Assembly: GCF_030994125.1 (NCBI RefSeq)
Contig: NZ_CP099918.1
Coordinates: 124,001-188,000 of the forward strand
Origin: Pseudoalteromonas xiamenensis
GTDB lineage: Bacteria > Pseudomonadota > Gammaproteobacteria > Enterobacterales > Alteromonadaceae
Length of the DNA stretch: 64,000 nt
Reading direction: 5' to 3'
The notes under the pieces are model-generated. The model saw only the letters and a list, made by a program, of their open reading frames with translations, was not told where the DNA came from and did not search any database. Below are positions 25,760-34,794 of the stretch, one piece after another (within the stretch, counting starts at the first letter, position 1; the number at the start of each line of letters is the position of its first letter). The position numbers and the translations under genes were made by a program.

Positions 25760-27677
25760 GGCCTGCTTCCTTTGCTAGTCGAAAATCGGAATTCGAGACA
25801 ATATTCACGGACTGCTTACTCATTTCATCCAGAATGTATTCACTTGTTTTAAAGCACAGTGCGGCTAAGGTTAATGTGGTATTCGAAGTACCGATACTTG
25901 GCATGCTGCCTGATCCCACCAAGTACAAGTTAGGGTGATCCCACGAGCGTTGATATGCATCAACTACCGAGTTGCCCGCAGTTGTTCCCATAACATGAGT
26001 GCCTGAGAAATGATTTCCACCTCTAAAATAGTAGTTTTCGCCTTGATAGTTGAAGTAGCCGTAGTCGAGAGGTGAATAGCTAGAGAAGTCTTCCGCTCCA
26101 AGCCGTTGGAAAAATACTTTGGATGTTTCGCGCGAGTATGCAATGCCTGCTTTAGAGTAGTCAGAGAGATTGTAGTTGATTATGGGCCGCATGTTTCCGA
26201 GTGCATCCTTGTACTCTGGATCCACTGTAACTCGGTTACTCTCATCCGCTACTTGCTCGACCATATAAGCAAACAGCAATTGGTTTGAAATACGATCTAC
26301 AACACTTTTGCGTAAATCTTTACCGAATCGATTTTGTTCATCAACTAAGGTTTCAATGTCAGTAAACGGCGAACCTGTAGCCCAGCCCCAGCCATCATTA
26401 TGAATATCAATACCAAATGGAGCTTGTTTTGAACGACTACGACCGTAACGAAAATCTGCAACACCAGACGTACATTTCGTACCACGCATGGTTCCAGCTG
26501 CCTCTGGCAATAATCCCCATGCCAGCAGGTAGGTGTGGTCCATTAGGTTTTTACCCATCAGGCCACTTGAACTCGGCAATCCTGAAGCCAGCATTAATCT
26601 TGCATTTTCGATTGCGTTTGTTGCAAGAATGTATTTGCTTGCACTCACTTTCGCGAGCGTAAACTCTGTACGTTCAGTACTTGAGTAATGTTTAAATTCG
26701 ATATGCTTTATACTTTGGTCATCGCTATCCACAACGACTTTACTCGCTACCGCCTGAGGTAAGAAATCAACTAACCCAGTTCGCATTGCATCTAATAATG
26801 TTTTTCTTGCATCGTATTTTGCTTGAACAGGGCAGATCGGCACGCAATTGTTATTGCCTTGACATCGGCCTCCTTGCTCAACTTGATGCGAACTTATCGC
26901 TCCAACAGGCTTGAACCCTCGACCATTGTCATAACGTTCATTGGGAATCCCATTTCGACCTTGTGGGAATGTTCTGACGGTAACTGTATGCGTTTCGCCA
27001 TACAGTTCAAACTCGGCGCCATCAATACCCTTTCCAACAATTTGGTCTAGGTAGGATGGTGGTAACCCATACATAGGGTAAACGTAATTATCTTCATACT
27101 TAATACCGTAGAACCCCTGCTCTTCCACATTCGCAGACACGCCAATTTCCCGTTCAGCCAAACGATAATAGGGCATTAAATCGTCGTAACTGATAGGCCA
27201 ATCAAGTCCAACGCCATAGGTGCTCTTTATTGCGAAGTCTTCCGGCAACATTCTGAGAATTTTTGCTTCCCAATGCATCGTGGTGCCGCCAGTTACTCGC
27301 GTGTACGTGCTATCGAGTGCCAAAGGGCCTCTTTGCACCATATAACCCTTTGTGTCATCAACTCCCGGCGTCAATTTACTCACATCAGTAGATCTTGGCA
27401 TTGGGGCATTTGGGTTTTCAGGGTAGGGTGCGTTGTTATCTTTAGAGGGGTTTAGGTAGTAGTTGCTTACGTACTCTTTAAATCCTGTGTAGGTCATGTC
27501 TTTGGCAGGCGCGGCTTCGAGCAATAATACTCGATACCCTTTTTGAGTGAGCTGTTTTGCAAGGATTGCCCCACTTATCCCTGAACCAACGATGCAAGCG
27601 TGATACTCAGATTTGTTTGAGCGTTCAATCGCTTGTTCTAACGTGATTTGTTGCAGTGTCGAAATTGAGTCGTTCAT
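25752..27677 (-). CDS. GMC-family FAD sugar dehydrogenase, catalytic subunit
   Basis: A 641-residue flavoprotein. The FAD-binding GSGISG is at 31-36, the second signature RVTGGTTMHWEAKILRM at ~127-143, and the C-terminal active-site region FSGTHVMGTT plus GTSNTTLTLAAL holds the catalytic His and Asn. Cys272, Cys278 and Cys282 (RCQGNNNCVPICP) match the 3Fe-4S-type motif of bacterial FAD-glucose and glucoside 3-dehydrogenases. No signal peptide is seen. It is first in an operon with a ferritin-fold protein, a small dehydrogenase subunit and two TIM barrels. Oxidation of a sugar or glycoside to a keto form is the best inference; the electron acceptor is unknown because no cytochrome gene is present. 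Confidence 0.85.
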   Translation of the reverse strand: MNDSISTLQQITLEQAIERSNKSEYHACIVGSGISGAILAKQLTQKGYRVLLLEAAPAKDMTYTGFKEYVSNYYLNPSKDNNAPYPENPNAPMPRSTDVSKLTPGVDDTKGYMVQRGPLALDSTYTRVTGGTTMHWEAKILRMLPEDFAIKSTYGVGLDWPISYDDLMPYYRLAEREIGVSANVEEQGFYGIKYEDNYVYPMYGLPPSYLDQIVGKGIDGAEFELYGETHTVTVRTFPQGRNGIPNERYDNGRGFKPVGAISSHQVEQGGRCQGNNNCVPICPVQAKYDARKTLLDAMRTGLVDFLPQAVASKVVVDSDDQSIKHIEFKHYSSTERTEFTLAKVSASKYILATNAIENARLMLASGLPSSSGLMGKNLMDHTYLLAWGLLPEAAGTMRGTKCTSGVADFRYGRSRSKQAPFGIDIHNDGWGWATGSPFTDIETLVDEQNRFGKDLRKSVVDRISNQLLFAYMVEQVADESNRVTVDPEYKDALGNMRPIINYNLSDYSKAGIAYSRETSKVFFQRLGAEDFSSYSPLDYGYFNYQGENYYFRGGNHFSGTHVMGTTAGNSVVDAYQRSWDHPNLYLVGSGSMPSIGTSNTTLTLAALCFKTSEYILDEMSKQSVNIVSNSDFRLAKEAGHE

Positions 27678-28130
27678 TTAGCTTTTCCTTTGCTATCACC
27701 CATTAACAACTTGATTAACATTTATACCAAAGTGAGTGTAGCAGAGATTTCAAAAAGCAAATTAATTGTTGGAATCAAACATAGCGGTTCAATTTAAACC
27801 ACCACTAAAAACATCAAAATTAACAACAAAATACCTAATAAATAGGCCAAATTCACACAAAAAGTAAAAATTCAAGCATTTCAAAGGCAAGCATATCGAG
27901 ATAAATAGCACAAAAAATATTTTCGATAGCAAATCAAACATTTGTTAAATAGTTATTAATTTTCAAGAGAAGAATCGAAAATCGTGTTTATACTTTGAGT
28001 GCGCTTAGTGCGTATACAACGGATTGCGAATGTGAGGCTTGGAGTAATTTAAATTAGTTGTATGTTTGGCTTCTCACACAAACATTCCGAGAATTTGAAA
28101 TCTATTCATTGAGTTGATCTTGGAAAAGTT
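27678..28130. other. Divergent promoter region between the GMC operon and the GH15 gene
   Basis: About 450 AT-rich bases between divergent units. It must hold the promoters for both, but I could not define convincing -35/-10 pairs or an operator. No gene or RNA is supported. Confidence 0.45.
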
Positions 28131-29567
28131 ATGACTAATCAAACAAATACAGCACTGTCTGCAGAGAGCGAATGTGCAACGTCTATCGCCGCAGAACCAT
28201 TGGACAAATGGGCAGTATCGGCACGTCAACACGTACTTGAAAAGATGGTAGCGAACATCTCTCCTGACGATGGTGAGCGTGGCGCAGTACTGGCTTCTCC
28301 ATCTCGTTCTAACCCTAACTACTACTATCATTGGATCCGCGACGCAGCTCGAACAATGAGCGAAATTGCAAAACTAAATGGTTTAGATAAGAAAAACTTT
28401 AAAGACCAAAACTATGAAAGAATGATTGAGTACGTTGAATTCTCCAAGATAAATCAAACTACCCCCACAGTAAGCAACAGCCCTGGCGAACCAAAATTTA
28501 AAGTCACAGGTCAAGCATTTAATGGTCCTTGGGGTCGACCACAGAATGATGGGCCTGCGCAGCGCGCCCTAACCTTGACACGTTGGGCTAATATTCTGCT
28601 TGCGAACAATGAGAAAGAATACGTCTCGGGGACGTTATATGACGGACAAGAACCGTCTTTTAGCCTTATCAAAGCCGACCTTGATTTCGTCGCAAACCAT
28701 TGGCAAGACCCGTGTTTCGATTTATGGGAAGAAGTTGATGGCACGCATTTCTATACGCGTATGCTGCAACGAGTAGCTCTTCGTGAAGGCGCTGACCTCG
28801 CTGCGCTATTGAATGATAAAGGAGCGGCTGATTACTATAATCAACAAGCAACCTTAATTGAAAATGCCTTTGACGACTTTTGGAATGAAGAAAAACGCTA
28901 CTACGTCGCAACACTAAATCGTGTTGGCGGTTTAGACTATAAAACCTCAAATCTAGATGTTGCTACGACACTGGGTGTTTGTCAGGCATTGTCAGATACC
29001 CACCCATTTTTAAGTGCAAACAACGATAAAATTCTGGCAACCGCGTATGCGCTCCATCAGGCATTTAACCCTCTGTATCCGATAAATTCTATAGAACACA
29101 TTGCATCCGGAGAACCGGTAGCGCCGGGTATTGGGCGTTACCCTGAAGACAAATACGCAGGCAGCGCACCTTTGGGTGAAGGTAATCCATGGTTTTTGTG
29201 TACTGCATCATTGGCAAGCGTTTGCTACAAAGCTGCGGCACTCTTTGCTGAGCAAAAAAACGTTGAAATCACGCCATATAATGCTGACCAATTGAATCTC
29301 TCGGCACAATTAATTGACGAAAATTTGATTCTCAAATCAGGTGACAGTTTCAACAACAAAACAAAAGCGTTTAAAACAATCTTGCTTGGTTTAAAAGCGT
29401 TAGGTGATGCTTACCTGCGACGCATTCAAATCCATGCGGGTGAAAATGTGTCGTTGTCTGAGCAATTTAGTCGCTATAACGGATACATGACCAGTGCGAA
29501 TGATCTAACGTGGAGTTATGTATCTGTTGCTATTTGCATCGACTTACGCAACGCACTCAAAATTTAA
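28131..29567 (+). CDS. Glycoside hydrolase family 15 (glucoamylase-type)
   Basis: A 478-residue alpha/alpha-barrel enzyme of GH15, which releases glucose (with inversion) from alpha-glucans or alpha-glucosides. Hallmarks are GAVLASPSRSNPNYYYHWIRDAARTM at ~47-73 (the Trp-Ile-Arg-Asp substrate-site motif), DLWEEVDGTHFYTR at ~198-211 with a catalytic Glu, and GIGRYPEDKYAG with GNPWFLCTA at ~335-365 near the second catalytic Glu. No signal peptide or starch-binding domain is present, so it is likely intracellular or exported by other means. It stands opposite the GMC dehydrogenase operon and could supply or trim its substrate. Confidence 0.88.
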   Translation: MTNQTNTALSAESECATSIAAEPLDKWAVSARQHVLEKMVANISPDDGERGAVLASPSRSNPNYYYHWIRDAARTMSEIAKLNGLDKKNFKDQNYERMIEYVEFSKINQTTPTVSNSPGEPKFKVTGQAFNGPWGRPQNDGPAQRALTLTRWANILLANNEKEYVSGTLYDGQEPSFSLIKADLDFVANHWQDPCFDLWEEVDGTHFYTRMLQRVALREGADLAALLNDKGAADYYNQQATLIENAFDDFWNEEKRYYVATLNRVGGLDYKTSNLDVATTLGVCQALSDTHPFLSANNDKILATAYALHQAFNPLYPINSIEHIASGEPVAPGIGRYPEDKYAGSAPLGEGNPWFLCTASLASVCYKAAALFAEQKNVEITPYNADQLNLSAQLIDENLILKSGDSFNNKTKAFKTILLGLKALGDAYLRRIQIHAGENVSLSEQFSRYNGYMTSANDLTWSYVSVAICIDLRNALKI

Positions 29568-30002
29568 CAATGCCGGAGCCTAAAACAAAACGTTTTGGTT
29601 TTTAGATCGCTTAATTCTTCACAATCCCGTTGTATGTGATGAGTACTGTGTGCCCGTGACACTAGCGCACAGCTAACCCGATTGGAAATGGCATCTGATG
29701 CCATTTCCATCACTAACAATATGGACATTGGATGAACTATCGAATCACGCGTGAAATTGACGCAATTGGTCTCATTAAATATCAAGGAAACTTGCTACTA
29801 CCAAACTTAGTGACACGTTGTTCGATGTTAGAAAGACCTGTTCGCCGAGTTCGGTTCAATCTCAACGCCCCCTCTGTGCTTTCTAAATTTTTTGCTTCAT
29901 TACCGCGGCCCAAAAAACTAGGTGCCAAAGATGAGTGTTACCTTGTTTTGTGTCCAATCATCAGTCCCATATTAACGTAAACTAACCCGTGAGCAACAAG
30001 AC
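29568..30002. other. Intergenic stretch, possible terminator, no supported gene
   Basis: An imperfect inverted repeat around AAAACGTTTT (29580-29605) ending in T-rich sequence may terminate the GH15 transcript. An 82-codon frame at 29732-29980 has no clear ribosome binding site and unconvincing composition, so I do not call it. Confidence 0.4.
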
Positions 30003-30833
30003 ATGAATATACCAATTACCGCCCCAATTAAGATAATGGTAAAACGCGTGGACGATGTACGTATTCACACGTTCATCTCTTCCTATGAAGGCGACAACAT
30101 TGCCAATGCAACACATATCATTGAAAGCAAAAATGTGTTGGTTTTGGTTGATGGCCAATTTTTAAAACCTTATGCAAAACTCTTTAGAGAATACGCGGAC
30201 AGCCTTAAAAAGCCAATTGCTCGACTGTATCTGTCTCATCGCCACCCAGATCACTGGTTTGGATTAGGTGATGCGTTCAGTGATGTTGAAATCTACACAC
30301 TGCAAGAAACCATTGACTTTCTAAAAGAAAATGGAGAAGCGTCTCGAGAAGACCATATACCTAAGCTTGGTGATCTTGCGCCTGATTCGGTCGTTATACC
30401 GAAAAATGCTGTAAAGCCTGGTATCGAGGTTGTTGATGGCGTTACGTACATCATTGAGAAAATTGTCGATACTGAAATTGACTACGGGATCACGCTAAAG
30501 CTACCCGAATTAGGCGTCTATATCGTTCAAGATTTAATCTACAGTGGCACACATCTCTACCTCACAAAATATTTAGACCACTGGATGGCGCAATTTGAAG
30601 ACATGCTTACGTCAGACTACGACTTGTTTCTACCTGGTCATGGCGAACCTGCAGATAAAAAAGAGGTAACGGAAAACCTTAAGTACCTTATTGCTGCAAA
30701 ACAGGCCATGGCCGATGGATTAAAAGATGAGGCATTTAAATCCTTTATGTTGAAACGCTTTCCGACTCGCCAATGCCCTGCAATTTTCAATATTTATCTG
30801 CCCCGCTTGTTTGACGGTGCAAGTGACTTTTAG
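30003..30833 (+). CDS. Metallo-beta-lactamase-fold hydrolase
   Basis: A 276-residue MBL-fold protein. The zinc motif HxHxDH is complete (His79, His81, Asp83, His84 in LSHRHPDHWFG), followed by VQDLIYSGTH (bridging Asp) and the late LPGHGEP His. Members hydrolyse thioesters, lactones or other esters. The gene lies 41 bases upstream of the thiamine-diphosphate decarboxylase on the same strand, so both probably form an operon; it might hydrolyse an intermediate feeding that enzyme. No signal peptide. The ribosome binding site before ATG 30003 is weak. Confidence 0.85.
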   Translation: MNIPITAPIKIMVKRVDDVRIHTFISSYEGDNIANATHIIESKNVLVLVDGQFLKPYAKLFREYADSLKKPIARLYLSHRHPDHWFGLGDAFSDVEIYTLQETIDFLKENGEASREDHIPKLGDLAPDSVVIPKNAVKPGIEVVDGVTYIIEKIVDTEIDYGITLKLPELGVYIVQDLIYSGTHLYLTKYLDHWMAQFEDMLTSDYDLFLPGHGEPADKKEVTENLKYLIAAKQAMADGLKDEAFKSFMLKRFPTRQCPAIFNIYLPRLFDGASDF

Positions 30834-30874
30834 TCGGCTGTAATTACGCTTTTTCACGCTAAAGGAGATTAAGC

Positions 30875-32530
30875 ATGGAAACAAAATATACTGTAGGGCA
30901 ATACCTTACTGAACGACTTGAACAACTCGGTTTAGGTCATCTATTCTCGATTGCTGGAGATTACACGATTGAGTGGATCAATGAGCATATTGAACCAAGT
31001 AGTATTGAACTTATAGAAGAAGTTAACGAACTAAATGCAGGCTACGCAGCAGACGGTTACGCTAGAATAAAAGGCATTGGTGCGATGTGCTTCACTTATT
31101 CAGCCGGCACACTAAGCGCCGTTAATGCCGTAGCCGCGGCGTACGCCGAGCGTGTACCGGTTGTGGTGATTAATGGGGCTCCAAGCATTAAGAAACGCCT
31201 AACAGCTCAACAAACCGGATTCATTTATCACCATATGTTAGACGGTGAAACCGATTTAAACATCTACAAGAATATCACCGCAGCGGCTGTCAAGCTAGAT
31301 AACCCTGATTTAGCACCAATGCTGATTGACTTAGCGCTTACTCAATGTATTTCTCAAAAAAGACCCGCCTACATTGAGCTTTTAGAAGACATAGTGAAAT
31401 TGCCATGTCAACCTCCGCAAGGGAAACTGAAACCAACAGCCATAATTGCCGATGACGCAAGCGTGGTTGCAGCTGTAGCGAAACTTAAAATCCGCTTGGA
31501 AAAAGCCGAAAAACCGGTAGTTTGGCTGGGCGCTGAAATTGATAGAATGGGACTACATGATGAAGCTAAAGCGTTAATCAAAAAATTAAACCTGCCATAT
31601 GTGACCGAACTTATTAGTAAAGCCGTAGTGTCTGAAAATGACCCTTTATTTGCAGGGGTCTATGACGGGCAAGCCTCCTCTATGCTTACACAGTCATTGA
31701 TTGCGAATTCCGATTTTGTGCTCGGCTTAGGTGTATGGCTTTCTGACATCAACTCGTTGGGTGCAACGGTCGACTACGATAAAACCGCATTTGTTTCTTG
31801 GGATACCGTAAGATTGGGTACTTATTTTGAGGCACAAGTCCCACTTAAAAGTTTTATCTCGAGTTTACAGTCACAATCAATTGAATGTTCAACAACTCAG
31901 CGCATAGAAACAGCTCAAGTTACCCCAAGTGAACACTTCAACGGTGCGATTTCTTACCAAGGTTTCTATGATTTTGTCCAGAGCAAAGAATTCATTAACG
32001 ACAATGTGATTGTTGGCAGTGACGCTAGCTTGAATTTCTTTGGCGGCATTTTGTTAAAAGTTGGCGCACCTAGAGGCTTTGTTGCGCAACCGACTTACTC
32101 TTCAATTGGCTACATTGGTCCAGCTGCAACCGGGTTAAGTTTAGCGAAACAACCTCATCAACGAGTAGTTGCATTTACTGGTGATGGCGGCTTCCAAATG
32201 ACGGTACAATGTTTGTCTACACAAACACGTTTCTCACTAAATCCCATTATTTTTATCATGGATAATGGCGTATATGGCGTTGAACAATGGCTTTATGATG
32301 CGGAGATATTCTCAACCGATCAGGCATTTTTCGAATCCTGTGTCTTACATCGCTGGGAATATAGCAAGCTCGCAGATGTGTTTGGCTGTAAAGGCTGGGT
32401 GGTCAATACCTACGACGAGCTAGAGAATGCAATGTCCGCAGCACTAGACAATTTGGATAGTCCGTCAATCATTCAGGTCAAAGTACCGCAAAAATCACTA
32501 CCGAATAATGCGAAGTGGAAGAAAAAGTAA
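30875..32530 (+). CDS. Thiamine-diphosphate 2-oxoacid decarboxylase (pyruvate/indolepyruvate decarboxylase type)
   Basis: A 551-residue ThDP enzyme. All pyruvate-decarboxylase catalytic residues are present: Asp29 (IAGDYTIEW), Glu52 (EVNELNAGYAADGYAR, which activates the cofactor), His119-His120 (GFIYHHML) and the Glu in MDNGVYGVEQWL. The cofactor motif GDGGFQMTVQ...MDN is intact. The two histidines and Asp separate it from acetolactate synthases and make non-oxidative decarboxylation of a 2-oxoacid to an aldehyde the likely reaction. AAAGGAG precedes the ATG. The substrate (pyruvate, phenylpyruvate, indolepyruvate or branched) cannot be told from motifs alone. Strong terminator follows. Confidence 0.88.
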   Translation: METKYTVGQYLTERLEQLGLGHLFSIAGDYTIEWINEHIEPSSIELIEEVNELNAGYAADGYARIKGIGAMCFTYSAGTLSAVNAVAAAYAERVPVVVINGAPSIKKRLTAQQTGFIYHHMLDGETDLNIYKNITAAAVKLDNPDLAPMLIDLALTQCISQKRPAYIELLEDIVKLPCQPPQGKLKPTAIIADDASVVAAVAKLKIRLEKAEKPVVWLGAEIDRMGLHDEAKALIKKLNLPYVTELISKAVVSENDPLFAGVYDGQASSMLTQSLIANSDFVLGLGVWLSDINSLGATVDYDKTAFVSWDTVRLGTYFEAQVPLKSFISSLQSQSIECSTTQRIETAQVTPSEHFNGAISYQGFYDFVQSKEFINDNVIVGSDASLNFFGGILLKVGAPRGFVAQPTYSSIGYIGPAATGLSLAKQPHQRVVAFTGDGGFQMTVQCLSTQTRFSLNPIIFIMDNGVYGVEQWLYDAEIFSTDQAFFESCVLHRWEYSKLADVFGCKGWVVNTYDELENAMSAALDNLDSPSIIQVKVPQKSLPNNAKWKKK

Positions 32531-32556
32531 GCTAATTTGTTTGCACTACGCAGCAT

Positions 32557-32596
32557 GAGGCGACCTGAGTGTTGTTCTTTCAGGTCGCCTCTATTG
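32557..32596 (+). terminator. Terminator hairpin
   Basis: Perfect 12-bp stem GAGGCGACCTGA / TCAGGTCGCCTC (32557-32568, 32580-32591) with an 11-base loop, followed by TATTGTT. Confidence 0.8.
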
Positions 32597-32735
32597 TTAA
32601 ATGTTTAGCTCGACAGGCACCATTGCTTAACTCACTTTTGCCTTCTACTTTAGGCACTTTAGGTAAGTGTGGCCTTGACTAGGTTCGCGCATCAATTCGA
32701 AGAACGTTATCGCATACCTCACAAAGCGCTGTTTA

Positions 32736-33926
32736 CTACATTATTTCGTGTACGGGCGCACGCCTGTTTAAGCACAGAACAAGTGGGATAGCAGCGACGT
32801 AAAATACCATCGTAAGTAACCAAATAGCACCTGTCCATTTGTCTTTAACAATAAAGTAAAATGAAGAAAAAAGTAGAGGAGCAATAATGGATGCCAGGCT
32901 CACTATGGACATCAAAACCCCTTGTAATTCACCTTGATGTTCTGAAGGAGTCCGTTTAGATGCCAAAGCTTGTAAAATAGGCGTGCCAATTGTGCCTAAT
33001 GAGAACAAAGGAATAACCCAATAAACTTGCCATCCTTGCCAAGCCACCGCAAGCCCAATCAGTGAAAGACAAGCACAACTAAGCCCTAATATCACCGTTT
33101 TAACGTCACCAAACCATTGTTTTACAAAATCAGCAAGGTATGCCTGAACAATTATCTGACACACACCAAATAATCCGAGCGACACACCAATAGAAAGAGT
33201 ACTCCAATTAAATGTGTCTTTTCCCCACAGTGCCCAGCACACTCCATAGGCCTCGCCGGTCGAACTCAACAAAAAGAACAACAACATCAAAGGTTGCAAC
33301 ATTTTATCGGTTGAAAACATTCTCAGCGAACGAAGTAAGTTCACTTTAGCGTCAGGTGTGTCTTTACTTCCGGTAAAGTTTGATTCAGACAAAAATAGCA
33401 TGGCTAACAGAAGGTTAATCATCGAAAGGAATGAAGCAACCATAAAAGGCGCCTTCGCACCGTACTCCCCTAATAATCCTCCCAGAATAGGGCCTATTAG
33501 AAAGCCTGTCCCGAACATCGCATTTAACATTCCAAAACGTTTAGAGCGTTGGCTTAAGGTGGAACGATCTGCAATATAAGCGAAGGCGATGGCCATTGTC
33601 GCACTAGTCATGCCTGCAACTGCGCGACCAGCAAACAATACCGTAAAACTTGATGAGAGAGAGAGCATTACATAGTTTATACAGGCGCCGGCAATCGACA
33701 AAACCAATATTGGTTTGCGTCCAAACTTGTCGCTTAATGCGCCTAAAATCGGTGAAAAAACAAACTGCATGGTCGCATACAAAGCGGACATGGCCCCCAA
33801 ATAAAGTGCGACATTCTCTGTTTGGCCTGTTTGTTCAAGTAGTACGGGTAAAACTGGGAAAATGATACCAATTCCAACTGCATCCAGTATTACGGCAAGA
33901 TAAATTACAATTAGCGATTTTTTCAT
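32736..33926 (-). CDS. MFS drug:H+ antiporter, TetA-like
   Basis: A 396-residue, 12-helix transporter of the major facilitator superfamily, DHA1 group. LDAVGIGIIFPVLPVLL at ~15-31 is the TetA/Bcr-type helix-1 signature, GALSDKFGRKP at ~61-71 is the loop 2-3 motif A, and GMLNAMFGTGFLIGPILGGLLG at ~132-153 is motif C of antiporters. It resembles class A/B tetracycline exporters, but no tetR gene is adjacent and resistance is not implied. A perfect inverted repeat lies just upstream of its ribosome binding site (AGGA). Neighbours to the right belong to the AraC regulon. Confidence 0.85.
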   Translation of the reverse strand: MKKSLIVIYLAVILDAVGIGIIFPVLPVLLEQTGQTENVALYLGAMSALYATMQFVFSPILGALSDKFGRKPILVLSIAGACINYVMLSLSSSFTVLFAGRAVAGMTSATMAIAFAYIADRSTLSQRSKRFGMLNAMFGTGFLIGPILGGLLGEYGAKAPFMVASFLSMINLLLAMLFLSESNFTGSKDTPDAKVNLLRSLRMFSTDKMLQPLMLLFFLLSSTGEAYGVCWALWGKDTFNWSTLSIGVSLGLFGVCQIIVQAYLADFVKQWFGDVKTVILGLSCACLSLIGLAVAWQGWQVYWVIPLFSLGTIGTPILQALASKRTPSEHQGELQGVLMSIVSLASIIAPLLFSSFYFIVKDKWTGAIWLLTMVFYVAAIPLVLCLNRRAPVHEIM

Positions 33927-33945
33927 AATGTACAGTCCTGAAAAA

Positions 33946-33981
33946 TCAGGTTAACACTTGAACTGGTTCGCGTTAACCTGA
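33946..33981. promoter_or_regulatory. Inverted repeat upstream of the MFS gene
   Basis: Perfect ten-base inverted repeat TCAGGTTAAC (33946-33955) and GTTAACCTGA (33972-33981) with a 16-base spacer, 20 bases upstream of the start codon on the minus strand. Either a two-site operator or a leader hairpin. Confidence 0.5.
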
Positions 33982-34794
33982 CCGCATCGATAAAAGATGC
34001 TTGGGTAAACGCTGACCATGTAGAACGCTACGAGGATATGTGTTGCCAACACGCGCTGACAATTTTTCGCGGGGAACAAAATTCTATATTACGTTCCACA
34101 TAAAAACAACGCCTTCATTGACAAACCGCCATTCGATGTTTTCAACGTTTCTTGAATGACCGTTTACTTAAGCATGAAGGTCAACTCACAATGTTTTAGT
34201 TCCTGTAGTTGAATTTCCATAACTCAGACAACCGAGCGTAAGAAACAGTGCAACATGATACGTCTTACAAAAAATCACTGCCCAGTAGCAAACGTTATGC
34301 GACATAACGCAGATCCAGGTATGCCCTTTTATTATCGAAAAGTGGGGCTCAAGCGATGCAGAATATCCTAAATGAGCGCATGCTATTTCAGATGAAAATA
34401 GAAACACGTGGGAAGTAAACTGGCAGATGAAATTCAGCTTAATAAGTAGAGAAACACAATCTACGTGTCCAAACTAGATTGTTCTTCAAGATACTCTTAT
34501 ACAAAAGAACCCTGTTTAGAAATAAATGCCGTCAAAGACGGCTATCTATCGATCTCACCTTTAGCTCAATAAAACTCGAAGCTAAATTGAATAAATTTTA
34601 TTTATAAATATCAGTATATTTTATAAAAAGCATGGACTGTTCGTTCATAAACGGCTTTTTTAGATCAAAATGCACACCATACAGCCTGTGTCATCAATGA
34701 ACATTCAGATAATTGATTCTGAACGCGAGGTATGCGCCATTTAGTGTTGTTTCTTAGTTTAGTAAAACACGAATGACTTAACGTATCGCAAACA
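33982..34794. other. Long intergenic stretch without supported gene
   Basis: About 810 bases between the MFS gene and the 3' end of the AraC gene. A 73-codon minus-strand frame (34186-34407) has no ribosome binding site or family resemblance. AT-rich segments around 34500-34640 carry no recognisable repeat. It may contain decayed sequence. Confidence 0.4.

Noticed and set aside
29732..29980. 82-codon frame between the GH15 and MBL genes
   Set aside because: No convincing ribosome binding site, unusual composition and no family resemblance; more likely chance.
32736..33926. Tetracycline resistance determinant
   Set aside because: The protein is TetA-like in fold and signature, but no TetR gene or mobile element is linked, so a clinical-type resistance call is not justified.
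34186..34407. 73-codon minus-strand frame in the MFS-AraC gap
   Set aside because: No ribosome binding site or recognisable product; the surrounding sequence looks non-coding.
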